Notes: generated by a model from the sequence alone, not told the origin. A stretch of 64,000 bases of DNA from Siphonodentalium dalli (GCA_032622095.1 CP136067.1:56089899-56153898), one strand, 5' to 3'. Shown: positions 46,236-58,030, counted from the stretch's first letter. A program made the numbers and translations.

Positions 46236-48150
46236 GGATGCGTGTTTTGGCGTATAAAGTTTTTTTCTCTGCGGATTTTGTTAATTCAGGCATCCGACAT
46301 CAATATTTTATCGGCTGGCCATCTTTCAGCCTTGAGCAATTTTTTTTATAGCGACCTAAAAAGTATACCCCCACCCCCAATTTTTTCCCCAGACGTGAAA
46401 CCAGTTACTTGGAATTTGTTTCAAATTCACATGACTAATCTGGAAAATGTATATATTTTCATTAAGCTAAGACATAATGACACTATTTCGTGCCAAAATT
46501 GAAACTCAGCATCCAAGATGGCTACCAAAATGGCCACCGGAAGTTAAAATATGACATTTTTTCACAAATATCTTCTAGATCAGTTCATGCTGTTTGGAAC
46601 TGGTTGAGTAATATGACTTTATTTTGTATTTTGTATATTAACTGATCATTGGATAAATTAAATATACAATTATTGGGGTCCTACCCGCTTGTGATCCCTC
46701 AAAAATTCGATTTTACAGAACACGGTATAAAATTTCACAAAAAAATCACAACTCGGATTCTAGTCATATTTCAACAAGAAATAAACAGAAGGTTGCAATT
46801 AAGTAAGGCATACTATTACCTATGAATATTCCAACTAAGTGAAACCAAAATTCTTACTTTGGCTCAAAATGGCTGCCAAAATGGCCGCCAAAATATGGAA
46901 AATGGTAAATATTGCCCTAGGGTGTCCTGCAATCGCTTACAAGTTGTGGTTGATGTACAAAATTGGCTATTATGCCTTCTATACACTGAATACTAACATG
47001 TCTGCTGCATCATGGTTAATTGTTACTGTTGTCATCACTGACATCACCAAAAATATTGGACTTTTCTCACAAAAACTTGACATAAATATCGGCAAAAATT
47101 AACTTTTCGGGTTTGGACAATTTTTTCTAGTAATATTGTAACTATCTTTGAATTGAAAGGTGTATATTGTATTGGTCTATCTTAAATGTGTCACATTACG
47201 GTGTTTATAGAACAAATTTCTCAAGATGGCTTCCAAAATGGCAACCAAATTGGTAATAAGATATTTTTTGACATATATCATTATAACATTATATATATAT
47301 AATTATTCTCTGCGTTATCCGAAAATGTAGCAAATTGTGACCCATTTGGTTATTATATGTGTTAGTTAATTAACTGACAATTAAATGTTCTATTATGGCT
47401 GTACCAGTTCCGCGTGGGGCATGACAAATTCATTTTAAATTATGGAATTTTGCGGAGAACTTCTTTTGTGATTCTGACCATATTATTGGAAGGAAATGGG
47501 CAGAACTTTGAGACGGAACTGAGATGAACCATAATATGTGACTCTTCTGGTCCATTATGATAAAAAAATATCAACTGGATACAGGATGGATGCCAAGATG
47601 GTAGCCAGGGAGTTACTCTATGATCATAGGTGAGGTGAATAGGTATACATGGAGTTAGTGTATGTCATGAATGATGTGAATATGCATACAATGAGTGCCT
47701 ATATGGCTATGAGTGTGTTGTCCATAGTGAGATGTATAGGTATACAGGGAGAGGTCATGGTCAGGTGGGTGGTGAATCGGTATGAATGGAGTTGACTGTA
47801 TGGTGTACCCCGCTCGACAAAACAAGCGTCCGTTGGCACCGCGGTGTATTTGCCGTTCGGCCGCGGTGTCAGCGTTTGTAACAGCGGTTGAGCACTGCGG
47901 CCGAAAGCAAGTACACTGAAGCCGAACGGCAAGTACACCATGACCGAAAGGCAACTACAACGCGGCCGAATGGCATGTGCACCGTGGTTAGATTTCTGAT
48001 TTTTATCATCTTTTTTCAGTTTAATGAACGTACACCGCAGCAACTACACCATGGCCGAATGGCAAGTACACTGCGGCCCAACTGTAGTTAGCCGGTGAGC
48101 CGCAGTGTTGTTGCATTTCGGCCACGGTGGCAACGCTAACCGCACCGTGG
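46236..48150. repeat. Palindrome left arm
   Basis: The order inward is TTTGGCGTATAAAGTTT, a poly-C tract (46370), AAGATGGCTACCAAAATGGC, AAAATGGCTGCCAAAATGGC, a 66-codon shared frame (46890-47100), TA-rich 47290-47310, AATGGGCAGAACTTTGAGAC, and a GCGGCCGAACGGCAAGTACA minisatellite. Sampled stretches differ from the right arm by about 3-5%. An 87-codon frame at 46839-47102 has a counterpart in the other arm but no recognisable domain. Confidence 0.85.
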
Positions 48151-49530
48151 TTAAGTGGACACTTGTTTGTGTGTATACTGTACGGGTGCACCGGTGTGCC
48201 TGTATGGACATTGATGTGGTGTATGGATATAGCTACATGGTCATGGGTGGAATGTACATGTGTTTCTGTATGATCACGGATGGGGTGTGTGGATAAATAG
48301 TGAGTGATTTTATGGCTACGGGTAATGTGTATGGTATACATATTTACCTCACCATTGGCCATGTCACTCACTGTATCCCTATTTGTCACACCATAGCCGA
48401 ATAGCCACTCAATATATACTAATACACCCCAGCCATGTCAGTATAGTCACTCCATATGTGCATATGCATATAGCCACTCGCTATATACACATACACCTCG
48501 CACATGACCATATAGCAACATCATTGTATATCCGCATAACCTACACATAACCATACCGCCACGAGTCGCCAAGCAGGAACACCAGGTATACTCACACATC
48601 TGACACATGACCATTTAGTCACTCCCGGCATAGATATTCATTACATTGATGTCACTCCTTGTATACCTACATGTACTCTTTTCACCATTGACCATACAGT
48701 CACTACCTGTATACATATTCCACACACAGTCATATACATGTAACCACTCGATATATACATATGAAGCCCACCCTACACTATAGAGTCACTCCAGGTATAC
48801 ATATGCACCTCACCACTGGTCATTCAGTCCTTCCAGATATACAAAAAACCCGCACACACGACCACTCATACCATCCATACTTGCATATATACATCACACA
48901 TGACAGTTCAGCAACGTACTGTATAATCATACACGCCATCCATGATCATACAGCTAATCCCTACACACATACCAATGATAATGCATCCACGAGATATAAA
49001 CATATACATCCCATCCGTTACCACAAGGACACTCCCACACGATAATGTCCACCAGCTTACTCCACTTATACATATACACTTCTATCATGACAGTACAGTC
49101 ATTCCACGTATACCACACACATTGTCCGTAACCATAAACTCACTCACAATTTATCCACACATCCCATCCATGATCATACAGAAAACACATGTACATCCCA
49201 CCCATGACCTTACAGTCACTCCATATATACATAATCAATACATAGATGGCCATGTAGCTATAACCATACACCACGTCAATGTCCATACAGGCACACCGGG
49301 TGCACCAGTACAAGATACACACAACCATACACCATACAGTCACTCCATTCATACCGATTCACCCCACACCTGACCATGACATCTCCCTGTATACCTATAC
49401 TTCTCACTATGGACAACACACTCATAACCATATAGTCACTCATTGTATGCATATTCACATCATCCAAGACATACACTAACTACATGCATACCTATTCACC
49501 TCAAATATTCATAGAGTAACTCCCTGGCTA
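47640..49530. repeat. Palindrome centre: two tandem-repeat families
   Basis: One family is a ~20-25-bp minisatellite (GGCCGAACGGCAAGTACACC type) at 47830-48150, mirrored at 49620-49930. The other is a ~45-60-bp imperfect repeat of ACCATATAGTCACTCCATAT, ATACACCTCACACATG type filling 47640-47800 and 48380-49530. Histidine- and threonine-rich frames (such as 47655-47954 and 48942-49373) are translations of these repeats. Confidence 0.75.
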
Positions 49531-49609
49531 CCATCTTGGCATCCATCCTGTATCCAGTTGATATTGGTTTATCATCATGGAACAGAAGAGCCACATACCT
49601 GCTGGACAA

Positions 49610-51242
49610 AACAAGTGTCCACTTAACCGAGGTGTGGTTAGCGTTGCCACCGCGGCCAAAATGCTACTACACCGCAGCTCCACCGGCTAACTACAGTTGG
49701 GCCGCTGTGTACCTCCCATTCAGCCATAGTGTAGTTGCCACGGTGTACGTTCATTAAACTGATACAAACCAGAAATCTAACCACGATGTGCATGCCATTC
49801 GGCCGCGTTGTAGTTGCCTTTCGGCCAAGGTGTACTTGCCGTTTGGCCGCAGTGTACATGCCGTTCGGCCGCGGTGCTCAACTGCAGTTACAAACTCTGA
49901 CACCGCGGCTGAACGGCAAATACACAACGGTGAAGGGTATTATGGTTCATCTCAGTTCCGTCTCAAAGTTCTGCCCATTTCCTTTCAATAATATGGTCAG
50001 AATCACAAAAGAGGTTCTCCGCAAAATTCCATACTTTAAAATAAATTTGTCATGCCCCATACGGAACTGGGACAACCATAATAGAACATTTAGTTGTCAG
50101 TTAATTAACTAACACGTATAATAACCAAGTGAGTCACAATTTGCTACATTTTCGGATAACGCAGAGAATAATGTTATATATATAATGTTATAATGATATA
50201 TGTAAAACAAATAACTTATTACCAATTTGGTTGCCATATTGGAAGCCATGTTGAGCAATTTGTTCTATAAACACCGTAGTGTGACACATTTAAGATAGAC
50301 CAATACAATAAACACCTTTAAATCCAAAGATAATTACATTACTAGAAAAATGGTCCAAACCTGAAGAGTAAATGTTTGCCGATATTTATGTCAAGTTTTT
50401 GAGAGAAACGTCCAATAGTTTTGGTGATGTCAGTGGTGGCAACAGTAACAATTAACCATGGTGCAGCAGACATGTTAGTATTCAATGTATAGAAGGCATA
50501 ATAGCCAATTTTGTACATCAACCATAACTTGTAAGCGATTGCAGGACACCCTAGGGCGATATTTACCATTTTTCCATATTTTGGCGGCCATTTTGGCAGC
50601 CATTTTGAGCCAAAGTAAGAATTTTGGTTCCAGTGAGTTGGAATATTCATAGGTAATGGTATGCCTCACTTAATTGCAACCTTCTGTTCATTTCTTGTTG
50701 AAATATGACTAGAATCCCAGTTTTGATTTTTTGGTGAAATTTTATAACGAGTTCTGTAAAATCGAATTTTTGAGGGACCACAAGTGGATAGGACCCCAAT
50801 AATTGCATATTTAATTGCTCCAATGATCAGTTTATATACAAAATACAAAATAAAGTCATTTTACTGAACCAGTTCCAAACAGCATGAACTGATCTAGAAG
50901 ATATTTGTGAAAAAATGTCAAATTTTCAACTTCCGGCGGCCATTTTGGTGGCCATCTTGGATGGTGAGTTTCAATTTTGGCCCAAACTAGTGTCATTATG
51001 TCTTAGCTTCATGAAAATATATACACTTTACTAGATTAGTCATGTGAATTTGCAACAAATTCCAAGTTACTGGTTTTACGTCTGGGAAAAAATTGGGGGG
51101 GGGGGGGGTATACTTTTTAGGGCGCTATAAAAAAATTGCTCAAGGCTGACAGATGGCCAGCCGATTAAATCTTGATGTTGGATACCTGAATTTACAAAAT
51201 CCGCAGAGAAAAAAACTTTATACGCCAAAACACACATCCGTG
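49610..51242. repeat. Palindrome right arm
   Basis: This is the reverse complement of the left arm, with small indels such as the G tract at 51097-51109 against the C tract at 46370. The 87-codon frame of the left arm reappears on the minus strand (50342-50650, 102 codons, different start). Most differences between the two frames change the amino acid, which argues against selection on a protein. Confidence 0.85.
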
Positions 51243-51257
51243 ACCTGGCGGCCGGAC

Positions 51258-51545
51258 TACTCGGTGGCCCAGTCAGTAAGGGGTACAACTCCATACTACA
51301 GACAGCCGATAAGGGTTCAAATCCACAGGTTTTCATCGTGGACAATGTAACTCAAAATCTTTATCTGGCGGAGTTGCCGATTGCGGTGGTTTGCCGCACA
51401 TGCATGGTCGACGAATTTATCAGCCATTGAAATAAATTTTAGATTAGCCGTAAGTGTGTGGATTTCCTCCACCAATAAAAATGGCAATGTCGTGTTATGG
51501 CCTCAGTTGCTAAAAGCGACATTAAAATCCCAATCAATCAATCTT
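51258..51545 (+). mobile_element. Full-length tRNA-headed SINE
   Basis: A tRNA-like head carries box A TGGCCCAGTCAGTAAGGGG (51265) and box B GGTTCAAATCC (51314-51324), the internal promoter of RNA polymerase III. The body passes through CTGGCGGAGTTGCCG and GGTTTGCCGCACATGCATGG and ends GCGACATTAAAATCCCAATC AATCAATC. That tail resembles the LINE 3' end at 34610-34650. It abuts the right end of the palindrome. Confidence 0.75.
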
Positions 51546-51660
51546 CAAGTGTGGATATATGTGAAAAGAACACTGAGAAACAATTGCTGAACCGTCTTCA
51601 ATGGAGTGCCGAAACATCCAAGTAGCGAAACGTCGTGAAAACCAGCTGTAGGTGTCGAAA

Positions 51661-52069
51661 TTCCATGCACATATCTTGACTATCCAACTAATAAGTGAGT
51701 TAGGTACCATAACCCTGATACAATGTGGTCGGTTCTGTATTACTGAAGCGTTATATACAGTATACCTCAAACAGAAGTTCTTCAATCAGATCAGGGAGTT
51801 ATCCCCTTTATCGCATGGATAATTGATGAGAATAATAAAACCTCCACGCTTCACGCTCAAGGACCAGACTATATATTGCATAATTAAAGATATATTCGGG
51901 GTTATTGATATTGCGGAACAATTCTTGCTGTTGATAACAACAATACCACATAAACGAACACGTTTAAGCTGGGAATTTGTTTTCAGTCAAGTCAATATAA
52001 TTCACGTGATTTAAATGGACACTTAAGGGACAATTAAATTGACAGAAATAATTAAGTTTGCTACTTTTT
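51661..52069. other. No gene recognised
   Basis: Spacer between the palindrome and the minus-strand LINE fragment. No feature seen. Confidence 0.35.
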
Positions 52070-52850
52070 TAACCTTTATTTTGTATTTGTTTTATTGGAA
52101 TAAACAGACATCAGTGAAGGAATGTAAATGCAAACAGAGGTACATGCTATTATAGATCAAGGGACATTCTTCCAGTTCGCTCACGTCTCGCTCACTTCAT
52201 TTACACGTGTTTCATACAACATGCATAGACTTGTCTAAAAGGAACCACTTTTTTTCGAAAATTCTTGTTTCGATTGGTATCGTGCGGTATACTTCTCACA
52301 TTGGTATCTATAATTCAACTGTTTTATGAAAACATTTAGCGATAAGTTAATTGGCTTGAATTTAGTCCTATAAATGTATTGTTTAATTAGAAGCCATAGC
52401 ATGTTTGTTGTGAAGTTCGGTTCCGTTGGTAACGAACCGAGAATCATTGTCATTTGTTGGTGACAGAAATCAATGCTGTTAATTTTACCCCAATCGCGGA
52501 GTTCTTTTATGAATACTTGAACGAGAACACAATTCCAAAATATGTGGGAGATGTCTTCTGTCTCGCTTTTACATCTGTCACATTTATCATCCTGTCGTAA
52601 ATTGAACATTATGAGAAACTTGTTAGTTGATAATATTCGTGAATTTATTCGGTATACTTTTAGAGCCTGGTAATGTGTCGTCTATTCCAGTGAAACAAAA
52701 AAAGACTTTATGAACCATATTGTTGCTGTGACTAGAGGTATCGAACCATGAATACATCATTAAATTGAACCGCCATTCCTTGTTTTTATACAATATTTCA
52801 GGGACAACATGAAGACGATAAACCATGGTCATGCTGCTCCGGTATAATAC
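52070..52850 (-). pseudogene. LINE ORF2 C-terminal zinc-knuckle fragment and 3' UTR
   Basis: Minus-strand frame from about 52690 to 52235 reads HYQALKVYRINSRILSTNK, then CDRCKSETEDISHIFWNC, a C-x2-C-x8-H-x4-C knuckle, and KQYIYRTKF...FIKQLNYRYQCEKYTARYQ. This is the post-reverse-transcriptase tail of many invertebrate LINEs, where the frame normally ends soon after the E-K-Y-x-A segment. An in-frame stop just upstream (about 52693) breaks the link to the RT. The 3' UTR runs to about 52070 with AATAAA-type signals (52100-52075). It is an unusually clean remnant of ~150 codons. Confidence 0.8.
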
Positions 52851-53610
52851 GTATCATATACTTGTCCGTCATTTCTGTTGTTATATGTCGTTTGCTATTG
52901 TGCGAAATAAAATCAATCAATCAAACCTTAGGTGTGATGTGGGAGCCAATACTCCTACGGCTGATAAAGCAGATGTGTAGCATACTGACAGATAACACGT
53001 TGCTCCAAATGAGGTTATCCGGTCCAGCATGTCTCTCTATTTGATAATCCAAATGACGACCGAACCCGAGCGATCAATATTATTTGACAGGACAATCTGT
53101 TGTTTCTCTTCCTATGAACAGATTAGCTTATGCATGTGGTCCGTCTTTGTGTGTTTTTGTATCACTTATACCAAACAGATTCGTGTTCGAATTGAATATT
53201 TCATTCACTTCCAGAGCTTTGCGATTTAGACAGAGTAAACATTAAAAATGTAATCTTCACTATCTAGGTCGTCCTAAAGATCAACATGTCAGTACTCACT
53301 AAGAGTGTTAAACACTCTTTACACAAAATTCACACATAATTAAGAGCGTTCTTACTTATACACGTGTATATTATTGTTATGATAGTTGTCGCTCTAGTAA
53401 TTTATATTCTGTTTTATTTGCTTGATGTCTGTGTGCAATGCATTGCGCTTACGAAAAGATCGGCATTCAAGTGTCAAGTTAGATGAACATTGACTTATAG
53501 AATGTTCATTAGGATGTCTCAATACACATCAGATATAATATGTTCAAACTGGCTATTATCGCGCAGCTTGTATAGAGACACATGGCATTTTTATTAATGC
53601 TAAACCTGGC
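52851..53610. other. No gene recognised
   Basis: AAATAAAATCAATCAATCAAACC at 52904-52927 resembles a SINE/LINE tail. Nothing else is identified. Confidence 0.35.
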
Positions 53611-54160
53611 TCTTCTTGGTCCATAACAACTTCGGATATCGGTTTGATTGATGCTGTTTTGGACCGAGTCCCATCCCGTTACTCTTTCATAACGGACTTT
53701 ACGCCCATAATCGTGGGCGGGCGTTATCTTGCTTGTACGTCTTCGGATTAGGTAAAGTGGAAGCTTTGTGCGTATAATGAGTATAGATGGCAGCCATTCC
53801 CAGGCATGATATCAAACATATCAGAGGTCCGTTAACTGTCAAAGCAACGAGGTTTATAAGCAAATAACGTCTTGTTTTCCAGAGAATTTCGGTTTGTCGC
53901 GCTATCAGAAAATGCATATAAACAATACAATAAACGATCCTATCAACCCTTTTCGATCAATGTACGGTAAATGATATATCATTTTAAATACAGATTTATC
54001 GCGGACAAGATTAATCATGTTTACGTGAATGCCCGGGCTCCGCGTGTACATGTACTACGTCTGTTGAATGGAAGTCCGTTATGGAAGTGCGACGGGCGGG
54101 ACTCGGTCCAAAACAGCATCACCCCCACCGAGATCCCAAGTTGTTGTTGACCGAGAAGAC
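53611..54160. mobile_element. Long-TIR non-autonomous element (~550 bp)
   Basis: Left arm 53611-53700 and right arm 54072-54160 are ~90-bp inverted repeats. Shared blocks are GATGCTGTTTTGGACCGAGT followed by CCC, CATAACGGACTT, and outer TCTTCTTGGTC against TCTTCTCGGTC. The ~370-bp interior has no recognised protein (the 72-codon minus frame at 53699-53917 is unassigned). Target duplication not seen, superfamily unknown. Confidence 0.65.
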
Positions 54161-54229
54161 TTGGTCTAAAACAAGAGGTGACGATTGCATCACTTGGAAC
54201 TGTCCCTCGAGTTTAAACAACAGTTTTAA

Positions 54230-54630
54230 CCCTTTACCCAACAAACCGGCCAAAACCGGCCAAAGAAAGCTTCAACAGCCTAAAATATCTTCGGTCTGTC
54301 TCAATAGAACCATACAAATATGGATATCATTGGAACCGGCTCCTTGACCACATTGTGATAGTTACAGTTAGCCCTGTGCCAATGCATTCTCTTATATATG
54401 CGAGTCGACCATAGGTCGCCTCGCATATATAAGAGAATGCATTGGCCTAAAAAAAATCTTTTTTTAACACTTTTTACCATTTTTTCTTACATTCTTTAAC
54501 AATTTTATAATTTTTAATGTGTTAAGCCAATGCATTCTCTTATATATGCGAGGCGACCTATGGTCGACTCGCATATATAAGAGAATGCATTGGCACAGGG
54601 TAAAAAAGGCCCGTTCTGTTGGGTAAAGGG
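54230..54630. mobile_element. piggyBac-type MITE with twin hairpins, copy 2 (401 bp)
   Basis: TTAA (54226-54229 and 54631-54634) flanks CCCTTTACCCAACA and TGTTGGGTAAAGGG. The interior is nearly identical to 6819-7190, including both 67-bp hairpins at 54379-54445 and 54527-54593. It differs by a duplicated AAACCGGCC, an extra AACACTTTTT in the centre and AAAAAAGG near the right end. High identity to copy 1 implies recent activity of a piggyBac transposase in trans. Confidence 0.88.
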
Positions 54631-54634
54631 TTAA

Positions 54635-57544
54635 CAGCCAAACAAGGAATTAAACCCAGAGCTTTCCGTAAACAAGGTTTAAACTGGAGATAACGAATTC
54701 GGCCATGCAATGTGGCCAAAGGATTTTAGTGACGATTCGTTATATGTATCTCTTATATTTAGATATGTAAATATAGTGCGATAAATTATATACATGTACG
54801 AGGCTCGGTCATATACAGTATATAGCCACGTGATTTCCACCAGCAATGATTACGTATCACAAACAGTCAAATCGCTATAATTATTATAAGGGTGGGAATT
54901 TTTACGACATGTCACCTCTTATGTCAATACACCTGTGCATGTCAAAAAACGGGGTCATTCAGTTCATTTCTATAAGTATTAAGAGAATCGATATTGCTAC
55001 TCATAATCCGGTTAAACGAAGTGATAAGCGATTAGCTGAATGTGACACATGGTATATATCTCCGTCATGGTTTAATCGAGGACATATTTATTCCGGTAAA
55101 ATAAATAACACTACAGAGAGTCACACAACACTTGCATGTAGACAACTCGAGACTAATAATGTTTTTGTGTGCTTTCGTTACTTATTTTTGTGTCTTCCTA
55201 TTTATATCATTTATGCGGCCTTGAACATATTTCTTCTTCCTCACACTCTGTAATTACCGTAGTAAATAATATATACGACTGAAACAGCATCATTATTGGT
55301 TCCCGTGTACACTCAAATGCGACAATTAAGACAGCGGGTCAGGTGAAATCATGCGAGAATGCTAGTTTAATATCCCCTATTTCCGAAAGCCTTCCGGGGT
55401 GTTGGTTGATAATGGGTATCACATAGATGGACTATTCTGGTCGCGTTGTGTCCGACCACTGACTCTTCTGAGTAAGCAGAACTATTTTATCTACGCTGAT
55501 TACACCGTTGTCCAATGTCTGGCGGGAGTTCATGGAGCTAATTTAGCCGTTTACTCTTGGGATTTTATCTCAGCAGCAGGGCCCCTGGCTCTCATCGCGG
55601 GACATGATTAGGATACGAGCGGAAACATCGATCAGTCACTCACTCTTTGGTTTCGTCGTAAATCGCGATCTACCAGGTTTGGGGTCTTCTGGGTTATAAT
55701 CAGCGATACGTTGCTTTAATCAGGTTACCACTTAGTAGATATAATTTGTGCACAGCCGAAGGCAGATAAACAGTTCCAAGTTTTATAGATATTTGGTACA
55801 TGTATACGGCAAATAAACCTTTCCTCTAAGTTTAATAGATATTTGGTATACGGAAAATGTCAGCACCGAACCTACGTGTAAGCTGATCCACCGTACCACG
55901 TGTACATTAACCTCATTATTAGGATGTTTTCATGGTTCCCTACTAATTGTATGCCAAACTAACTCACTTTTAAATTAGATTCAATATTGGGCTTGGACAT
56001 GTCAGTGAAAGAAGTACAGGCACCATGTGTGCTACATGTATATAGATTGTTTAATTAATATATTTTATACATTCTCGATGAGTCGTAGGAATGCTAACAA
56101 TTGATTTTTCAATGTAGCATTTCATCCCGTATTCACACTCTAGATTAGAAAGGTATACTAGCGAGCAGCGGGAATACTATTTCGTGGTTCGAAGTTGTTC
56201 CAATAATAATGTGTGACATTGCCGTAGAGTGGCATCATTGATGTCACTGTCAACATGCTGAATCGTGGTTCCCGTCCATATCAACGACTCGGCATGAACA
56301 TTTTCTGATTATGATGAAAATGATGATCATGATGGTGATGCCGATGATAATGATGATGATGACGACGACGCTGATGATATATGGACGCCGGTTATGATGA
56401 TGCTGCCGACGAAGATGATATTTCGATTTCGCGAATGTGTGAATGTCGTTGATCCAAATATTTCTCGCCAATGATACAATCGGTCCGGAAAAGAAAGTCC
56501 CGATGCATTGACGAGCGTATTTCGACTTAACTGGATTACGTGTCACAACAAAATTGGAAGCAATTTCAGGAGAAAATCTTCATCAGCGGACAGAAGCCAG
56601 GTTCATGACATGCCTGTCGATCGTGGGATTATTCTGAGTTATTTCCCCCTTTTGATTGAAAGGTTGCCTCCAGGGAATCAAGTCGGTGCAAAAAGTACAA
56701 TCTATCATGCCATTGTTATCACGATAATTTCTGCCGCCAGATACTACAGCGATAATAAAATCAGTTTTATGTTTCGCTTACACTGGTCGTAAGTTGTCAC
56801 AGTGTGGATGGTTTGTTTTGGCTTATCGTCATTCATCGTTGCTACTGTATATCTGGGTCATATCATGTCAATTTTATTGCTGGAGGGAAAACATCTCAGA
56901 TGGTTACATCTGTAGCATCAGTTAGAAACCGCCCTAATCCACGTATAATCTACCAGAGTGTACCACACACGTGGCTTTCATTGCTTGTTTCCCATATTTA
57001 ATATCGATTTTCTCGCCCAAATTTTAGTATACATGTATATACATGTAGTATACCGATCATTTCACTCTGATACACAAAAATAATGCTCACAAAAGAGGAA
57101 GTCATATCTAGTGTATTTAAATTTATGAAAGTCGTATATACTATAACCATTTGTCACATCAGTATTGTCAACTGAAATGTTTCCCCTAGTCGCGTCTCAT
57201 TGGTAATGTGATATTTCCGATACAGCAACTCGTCCCCCACGATCTCAGCTCAACTCGACGTAGTATGGATACAGAGATAACTTCAGTCTGGTCCACTCAA
57301 GCAGGGAGCAATCGACTGACAATGAGTCACATTAAATATATGGTGGTCAGCTGATATTTGGTTATGTACCTGTGACTTATAACTCATCTCGACAAAACGT
57401 TCCATATATCAAAAGACACGACTCGAGAAGTCCCAAACATAATCCTCGGATTAGTCGACCATCTGAGCACGATATAGTTAAACCAGAGTCAAAGGGGGCG
57501 TTTTGATCGTTCGGTGACCAATTGATTAACAACGCTGTTCAGTG
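54635..57544. other. No gene recognised
   Basis: Frames reach 135 codons (54846-55253, plus), with a hydrophobic C-terminus but no recognised family. I do not call a gene. Confidence 0.4.
56300..56425. repeat. GAT/GAC trinucleotide-rich tract
   Basis: An imperfect run of GATGATAATGATGATGATGA and GACGACGACGCTGATG. The isoleucine-rich minus-strand frame here is its translation. Confidence 0.8.
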
Positions 57545-57572
57545 AGAGAGAGAGGGAGATTGAGAGTAGAAG

Positions 57573-57629
<57 letters not shown>
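57545..57629. repeat. (AG)n microsatellite
   Basis: An AG run, perfect from about 57575 to 57622, followed by G and AC runs. It explains the Arg-Glu and Ser-Leu frames on the two strands. Confidence 0.95.
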
Positions 57630-57630
<1 letters not shown>

Positions 57631-57939
57631 AGACACACACACACAGAACATGCACTCAAACTGTCCAGTGATACAGACAACAAAACACAAGCCAACATAA
57701 TGCTTCTCAACACATCGGTTGACGTGAATTGCGCAGCTCTTGCACGGTTGTCATCGCCTAGCTGAACTAAATTTGGCAAAACTAAATCGAAGACGACACT
57801 CGCTGGATAGGCATGCCCTCAATCAACATTTACAGCTCCGCTCATTGATCTGATTAAACAGCCTATTTTCGTGGATCATGAGCTCAATATGAACCTATCC
57901 GGAGATCGGAATAAGTCCAATCTTGCACTATTTGGTTGT
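57630..57939. other. No gene recognised
   Basis: Short spacer. No feature seen. Confidence 0.35.
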
Positions 57940-58030
57940 ATAAAAGCCAATTTACCGCGGTAATGTGTTTTCACTGGGGTCCGCGCCATTCAACGAAATA
58001 GCAGGTATAAGTTCACTATGTGCTTATATC
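57940..58030 (+). repeat. R2 fragment
   Basis: TGTGTTTTCACTGGGGTCCG, CGCCATTCAACGAAATAGCA and GGTATAAGTTCACTATGTGC match the middle of R2 (GCGCCATAAAACGAAATAAC and CCATTATCTGC). Both ends are lost. Confidence 0.5.

Larger units (their letters stand above)
45865..51660. repeat. Giant inverted repeat, core arms 46236-51242
   Basis: Sequence from 46236 inward is repeated in reverse complement from 51242 inward, with a symmetry centre near 48740. Outside the core, degenerate similarity continues: GGACGTTTCGGCACC at 45868 faces GTGCCGAAACATCC at 51607, and tRNA-like SINE heads stand at both sides. Shared ends read CACGGATGCGTGTTTTGGCG and its near complement. No target duplication was seen at either proposed end. 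Confidence 0.85.

Noticed and set aside
47655-49479. His/Thr/Ile-rich frames of up to 143 codons
   Set aside because: They translate the tandem repeats in the palindrome centre, on both strands and in several frames.
46236-51242. Large palindrome as an artefact of a read doubling back
   Set aside because: The arms differ by several percent with indels, and the centre is not a simple fold point, unlike a technical inverted duplicate. Read-level confirmation is still desirable.
51258-51330. A functional tRNA gene at the palindrome edge
   Set aside because: Box A and box B are present, but no acceptor or anticodon stem pairs convincingly and a SINE body with CAATC tail follows.
53699-53917. 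Small membrane-like minus-strand frame inside the 53611-54160 element
   Set aside because: It is 72 codons, lies within a noncoding transposon core and has no recognisable domain.
54846-55253. 135-codon plus-strand frame with hydrophobic C-terminus
   Set aside because: In AT-rich DNA such frames arise by chance. There is no family resemblance, splice context or repeat-independent support.
57489-57779. Ser/Leu-rich and Arg/Glu-rich frames on opposite strands
   Set aside because: Both are read from the AG microsatellite.
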